Origin: Ardenticatenia bacterium
GTDB taxonomy: Bacteria; Chloroflexota; Anaerolineae; 4572-78; NAK82
Direction: 5' to 3'
Length of the DNA stretch: 35,667 nucleotides
Assembly (NCBI GenBank): GCA_003130875.1
Contig: QEXY01000005.1
Span: 78,799-114,465, forward strand
The stretch's first letter is position 1, and every line of letters begins with the position of its first letter. Made by a program: the position numbers and the translations under genes. The notes under the pieces are model-generated. The model did no database searches. It saw only the letters and a list, made by a program, of their open reading frames with translations, and was not told the origin of the DNA. Below are positions 32,476-35,667 of the stretch, one piece after another.

Positions 32476-33396
32476 ATGGTAGCCACGACAGAGGCTCTAA
32501 CCCTGAAATCCAAAACGCCTCGTCGTAAACGACGTGAGCTCATCCCATGGATGTTCGTAGCCCCCTGTATAATGGTCATCTTGTTGGTGACGGTATTCCC
32601 TACCGTCTATTCCCTCGGCCTTAGCTTGACCAAGTGGGAAATCGGCTTGCAGGAGCGGCCTTTTATCGGGCTGGGCAATTACATTGAGCTGTTCAGCACA
32701 GCCCGATTCTGGCATTCCTTGCTCATCACCTTGCTAGTAGTGGTCGTTGGGGTGAGCATCGAGTTTCTTTTGGGCTTTGGCTTGGCTCAGACGTTATCGA
32801 GCCAGATGAAGGGCAAACGGGTCATCGTCGCAGCACTGCTCCTACCGGTGATGGTGATGCCGGTGGTGGTCGGCTATACGTGGCGTCTGTTATGGGATGC
32901 CCAATACGGGCCGATCAATCAAATCATCGGCTGGATCATTGGACAGCCTTTTACTTATACCTGGCTGGCCAAAACTGAAACGGCGTTGTTGGCCATTCTG
33001 GTGACGGAGATCTGGCAGTGGACACCTTTCATGTTTCTGGTCCTCTTATCCGGCCTGGCCGTGTTGGATCCGGAAATATTCGAAGCAGCTGAGATTGACG
33101 GCGCTTCTGGATGGGCTAAGCTGTGGTATATGACGCTTCCCTTAATGCGTCCCATCATTATAGTGGCACTGCTCATCCGCGGTCTGGATGCTTTGAAGTT
33201 TTTTGACATCATCTTTACATTGACGGGCGGCGGGCCAGGTAATTCCACTGAAACACTTTCTTTCTATATTTACCAGATGGGCTACCAGTTCTTCCGGCTA
33301 GGTTATGGCGCCGCGGCCTCATTTGTGCTGCTCGTATTCTTGGCAGTGTTTCTGACTTATTTGCTCAAAGCTTTTAAATCCGCTGTGGGAAGCTGA
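32476..33396 (+). CDS. ABC sugar transporter permease, MalF/UgpA-like
   Basis: 306 residues from ATG 32476 (GGGAG at 32468-32472). Six predicted membrane helices: IPWMFVAPCIMVILLVTVFP (first), then segments around LLITLLVVVVGVSIEFLLGF, VIVAALLLPVMVMPVVVGY, ALLAILVTEIWQWTPFMFLV, PIIIVALLIRG and SFVLLVFLAVFLTYLL. The cytoplasmic EAA loop EAAEIDGASGWAKLWYMTLP, which docks the ATPase, is intact. C-terminal LTGGGPGNSTETLSFYIYQM is typical of MalF-type sugar permeases. An in-frame upstream frame to 32425 lies within the hairpin and is not used. Partner is the MalG-like gene 106 nt downstream. Confidence 0.93.
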   Translation: MVATTEALTLKSKTPRRKRRELIPWMFVAPCIMVILLVTVFPTVYSLGLSLTKWEIGLQERPFIGLGNYIELFSTARFWHSLLITLLVVVVGVSIEFLLGFGLAQTLSSQMKGKRVIVAALLLPVMVMPVVVGYTWRLLWDAQYGPINQIIGWIIGQPFTYTWLAKTETALLAILVTEIWQWTPFMFLVLLSGLAVLDPEIFEAAEIDGASGWAKLWYMTLPLMRPIIIVALLIRGLDALKFFDIIFTLTGGGPGNSTETLSFYIYQMGYQFFRLGYGAAASFVLLVFLAVFLTYLLKAFKSAVGS

Positions 33397-33502
33397 GGAG
33401 CTGCGCAATTGCTCTTGGACTGTCGATCATCACTCTATGGATCAAGGGGTTGGTTTGGACTTGACCAGATGTCTCCATTAGCATTGTGATGAGAGGAGCG
33501 CT

Positions 33503-34330
33503 ATGGGATTACGGACACGTAAGTTTTTGGCAAGCTCTGCGCGATATGCGGTCGCGTTGCTCGCCCTGGCATTCTTTCTGTTCCCAATCGTTTGGATCAT
33601 GTTAACTGCCTTCAAGACGCCAAGTGAGTTCTTGAAGAGCCCGCCAGTCTGGATCCCTCAGACACCCAGCTTGGTATATTTTGAGCACGTAATCCAAACA
33701 GGTGGACTCAAAGCGCTGGGCAATACCCTGATCATTTCCACTTCGACCACACTCTTGGCACTGCTGATAGGCTCCTTGGCTGCTTATGCCCTGGCACGTT
33801 ATCGGGTAGGTGGAGACAACCTTCCCTTCTTCATCCTCTCCCAGCGCTTTATGCCTCCGGTGGCCGTGATCTTTCCGTTTCTGCTTTTCTTCAAGGCGTT
33901 GAGATGGATGGACACCCATCAAGCTTTGATCCTCATCTACCTCACCTTCAACTTGCCATATGCGGTGTGGATGATGCGTGGTTTCTTCATGGAAATACCA
34001 CGTGAAATTGAGGAATCAGCCTTGGTGGACGGGTGCTCACCATTGGGTGCCTTCTGGCGCATTGCGTTGCCATTGGTCTCGCCAGGGTTGGTCGCCACCG
34101 GGGTCTTCTGTTTCATATTTTCATGGGCCGAGTTCTTCTTCGCAATTGCTATTACCAAGTCTCAAGCGGTTACATTGTCAGTTTATATCGTAAATTTCTT
34201 CGGCAAGATGATGGTGCAATGGGGTGAGATCGGTGCAACCTCTATCGTATCTATGGTGCCGCTGTTCATCCTCAGCTTCTTGGTGCAGCGTTACCTGGTA
34301 CGCGGCCTAACGCTTGGTGCAGTCAAATAG
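33503..34330 (+). CDS. ABC sugar transporter permease, MalG/UgpE-like
   Basis: 275 residues, ATG 33503 with GAGAGGAG upstream. Six membrane helices, first YAVALLALAFFLFPIVWIML; the MalG signature SLAAYALARYRVGG; and the EAA loop EESALVDGCSPLGAFWRIAL followed by P-L-V. C-terminal LVQRYLVRGLTLGAVK is the usual end of this subfamily. Together with the MalF-like gene it forms the membrane channel. No ABC ATPase (MalK/MsmX type) gene is present up to the window end; in many bacteria one shared ATPase elsewhere serves several such importers. Confidence 0.93.
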   Translation: MGLRTRKFLASSARYAVALLALAFFLFPIVWIMLTAFKTPSEFLKSPPVWIPQTPSLVYFEHVIQTGGLKALGNTLIISTSTTLLALLIGSLAAYALARYRVGGDNLPFFILSQRFMPPVAVIFPFLLFFKALRWMDTHQALILIYLTFNLPYAVWMMRGFFMEIPREIEESALVDGCSPLGAFWRIALPLVSPGLVATGVFCFIFSWAEFFFAIAITKSQAVTLSVYIVNFFGKMMVQWGEIGATSIVSMVPLFILSFLVQRYLVRGLTLGAVK

Positions 34331-34349
34331 AAAGGATGATGTCTGAGCC

Positions 34350-34988
34350 ATGCCTCGCATCGTCGATCTGAGTCTGACTTTGCGCCCCGGGATGCAGGGA
34401 GTGGACTATGAAGATCAATCCACCTTTGCTTCTAAGGGCTGGCATACGCGATTATTGCATCTTCACTCCCACGCCGGCACACATCTGGACGCGCCCAGCC
34501 ACTTCCTTGAAGATGGCCTAAACCTGGAGGGTGTGGCACTGGAGAAGTGCATCGGCCCAGCGTGGGTGATCGACCTGAGCTTCCTTCAACCGCGCGAGAT
34601 TATCACTGTGGAACATCTCGCCCCGTATTCTGAACGGGTGACCCGTGGAGCGCGTTTGCTGTTGAAAACCGGTTGGAGCACCCACGCCGATATGCCAGAT
34701 TACCGCACGCATTTCCCGCGTGTGAGCTTGTCCTTGGCGCAGTGGTTAGCCCAACGTGGTATTTTCTTGCTCGGTGTCGAGACACCCGCTGTGGCTTCGA
34801 TGGACGATCGAGAGGAGCTGATCTCTGTGCACCAAGCTCTGCTGCGTGCTGAGATTGTCATTGTAGAGGGGTTGGCAAATCTGGATGCTCTCTCGACAGA
34901 CTATGTGACGTTCATTGCTCTACCACTGAAGCTGAAAGACGGCGACGGATCACCCGTGCGTGCAGTTGCGATTGAAGGGCGACTGTAG
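34350..34988 (+). CDS. Cyclase-family metal-dependent hydrolase (kynurenine-formamidase-like)
   Basis: 212 residues of the PF04199 cyclase/kynurenine formamidase family. The metal-binding motif HAGTHLDAP (41-49; pattern H-x-G-T-H-x-D-x-P) is intact, with His51 close by. RIVDLSLTLRPGMQG at the start and a final LKLKDGDGSPVRAVAIEG are typical. Known members hydrolyse amide, lactam or lactone bonds (formylkynurenine, isatin); the name cyclase is historical. It lies 19 nt after the MalG-like permease, so is co-transcribed with sugar uptake; tryptophan breakdown is not suggested by any neighbour. Inferred: hydrolysis of a cyclic ketone, lactone or ester in sugar-acid catabolism. Confidence 0.85.
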   Translation: MPRIVDLSLTLRPGMQGVDYEDQSTFASKGWHTRLLHLHSHAGTHLDAPSHFLEDGLNLEGVALEKCIGPAWVIDLSFLQPREIITVEHLAPYSERVTRGARLLLKTGWSTHADMPDYRTHFPRVSLSLAQWLAQRGIFLLGVETPAVASMDDREELISVHQALLRAEIVIVEGLANLDALSTDYVTFIALPLKLKDGDGSPVRAVAIEGRL

Positions 34989-35085
34989 GCAGCGAGCGAT
35001 GTATCTCCATAATCTTGGGGCATTTCTCATCGGAGATTGCGTTACCGTATATCAAAGCAGAAATTTTCAAAGGGGGTTTTGAACC

Positions 35086-35667
35086 TTGATCTTCTGCACA
35101 GGGCTCAGTGTACCTGAAGGACCGGTGCTCTTGTCGGATGGCAGCTTTTTGGTGGTCGAGATGGGAGCGGACCGCGGATGTGTGACCCACATCAGTTCCG
35201 ATGGGAAAGAAAAACGGGTCATCGCCAAAACCGGACGCCCTAATGGCCTGGCCCTGGACCGATACGGCAACATCTGGGTGGCCGAATCGGGCAATCTGCC
35301 TGCATTGCTGCGTGTCACGATGGATGGCCAGGTTGAGGTGTTCGTGACCGAGTGCGATGGTGAACCGTTCCTATTTCCCAATGACCTTGCCATTGGTCCG
35401 GATGGTGAGATTTACATGACCGATTCGGGCATCCTGGCCAAAGACTTTGCGCCGGGTGGAAAAGTGCGACCCGATTGGGCTACTTGTCCGATGGATGGAC
35501 GGGTCTACAGGATCAATCCTAAGACTCGTCGGGTGGTCAAGATCGACTCGGGGATGAAATTTCCCAATGGGATTGCCTTTGGGCCGGATGGAAATCTCTA
35601 CGTCAACGAGATGATCCCAGCGATTGTATGGCGCTACGAGTGGCAAGATGGGCATATTATCAGTGGA
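35086..35667 (+). CDS. SMP-30/gluconolactonase/LRE-type lactonase (3' truncated by window end)
   Basis: 194 codons visible, open at the right edge; about 300 residues would be normal. Start TTG 35086 with AGGGGG at 35071-35076, 9 nt away, and the family's N-terminus (LSVPEGPVLL). Six-bladed beta-propeller repeats: RPNGLALDRYGNIWVAE, FPNDLAIGPDGEIYMTD and FPNGIAFGPDGNLYVNE. Likely Ca2+/Zn2+ and substrate residues by family analogy: E11, N99, N161. Such enzymes open aldono-lactones formed by sugar dehydrogenases. It fits with the dehydrogenases and the cyclase-family hydrolase upstream, 97 nt away. Substrate unknown. Confidence 0.9.
   Translation, partial: MIFCTGLSVPEGPVLLSDGSFLVVEMGADRGCVTHISSDGKEKRVIAKTGRPNGLALDRYGNIWVAESGNLPALLRVTMDGQVEVFVTECDGEPFLFPNDLAIGPDGEIYMTDSGILAKDFAPGGKVRPDWATCPMDGRVYRINPKTRRVVKIDSGMKFPNGIAFGPDGNLYVNEMIPAIVWRYEWQDGHIISG

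Overview
The window looks like a chromosomal segment of a moderately GC-rich, probably thermophilic or soil/sediment member of the Chloroflexota. This placement is an inference. It rests on the adjacent DUF3090 and SCO1664-type genes (a pair known mainly from Actinobacteria and Chloroflexi), Fe-type superoxide dismutase, a Ctc-type L25 with an acidic tail, and sigma70-like promoters. I saw no rRNA, tRNA, CRISPR array, integrase or transposase.

Region 1 (1-16.6 kb, both strands) is mostly housekeeping. It holds the end of a SERCA-like Ca2+ P-type ATPase, an intergenic palindromic repeat, the DUF3090/SCO1664-like pair, gyrA (minus), two abutting UvrD-superfamily genes (minus; one with complete helicase motifs, one with degenerate motifs), a NUDIX hydrolase, a Clp/Hsp100 AAA+ protein with a degenerate first ATPase ring, rplY/ctc and sodB with back-to-back promoters, and an HpnA-like NAD-dependent epimerase. 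A 473-nt spacer follows, carrying a nested hairpin and a perfect-consensus promoter.

Region 2 (17.0-35.7 kb, all plus strand) is a carbohydrate or polyol catabolic island. In order: an MDR dehydrogenase; 2-oxoacid dehydrogenase E1 alpha and E1 beta; an IolO-like 5-keto-L-gluconate epimerase homologue; a truncated uroporphyrinogen-decarboxylase-family remnant; an E2 acyltransferase with two tandem subunit-binding domains; an SDR; a GntR/FCD regulator; a threonine-dehydrogenase-like MDR; an unusual full-length transketolase; a split transketolase pair; a strong promoter with a UxuR/ExuR-like palindrome; a second IolO-like epimerase; an ABC sugar transporter (binding protein plus two permeases, no ATPase); a cyclase-family hydrolase; and the start of an SMP-30/gluconolactonase-type lactonase.

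My reading is that the island imports a sugar, uronate, cyclitol or polyol, oxidises it (two MDRs, one SDR), opens a lactone or ring (cyclase-family hydrolase, SMP-30), epimerises keto-acids (two IolO-like enzymes), cleaves carbon skeletons with TPP enzymes (transketolases) and feeds a pyruvate/2-oxoacid dehydrogenase. No sugar kinase, E3 or ABC ATPase lies in the window. The combination is not one I can map onto a single described pathway, and it is the best candidate here for an undescribed system.
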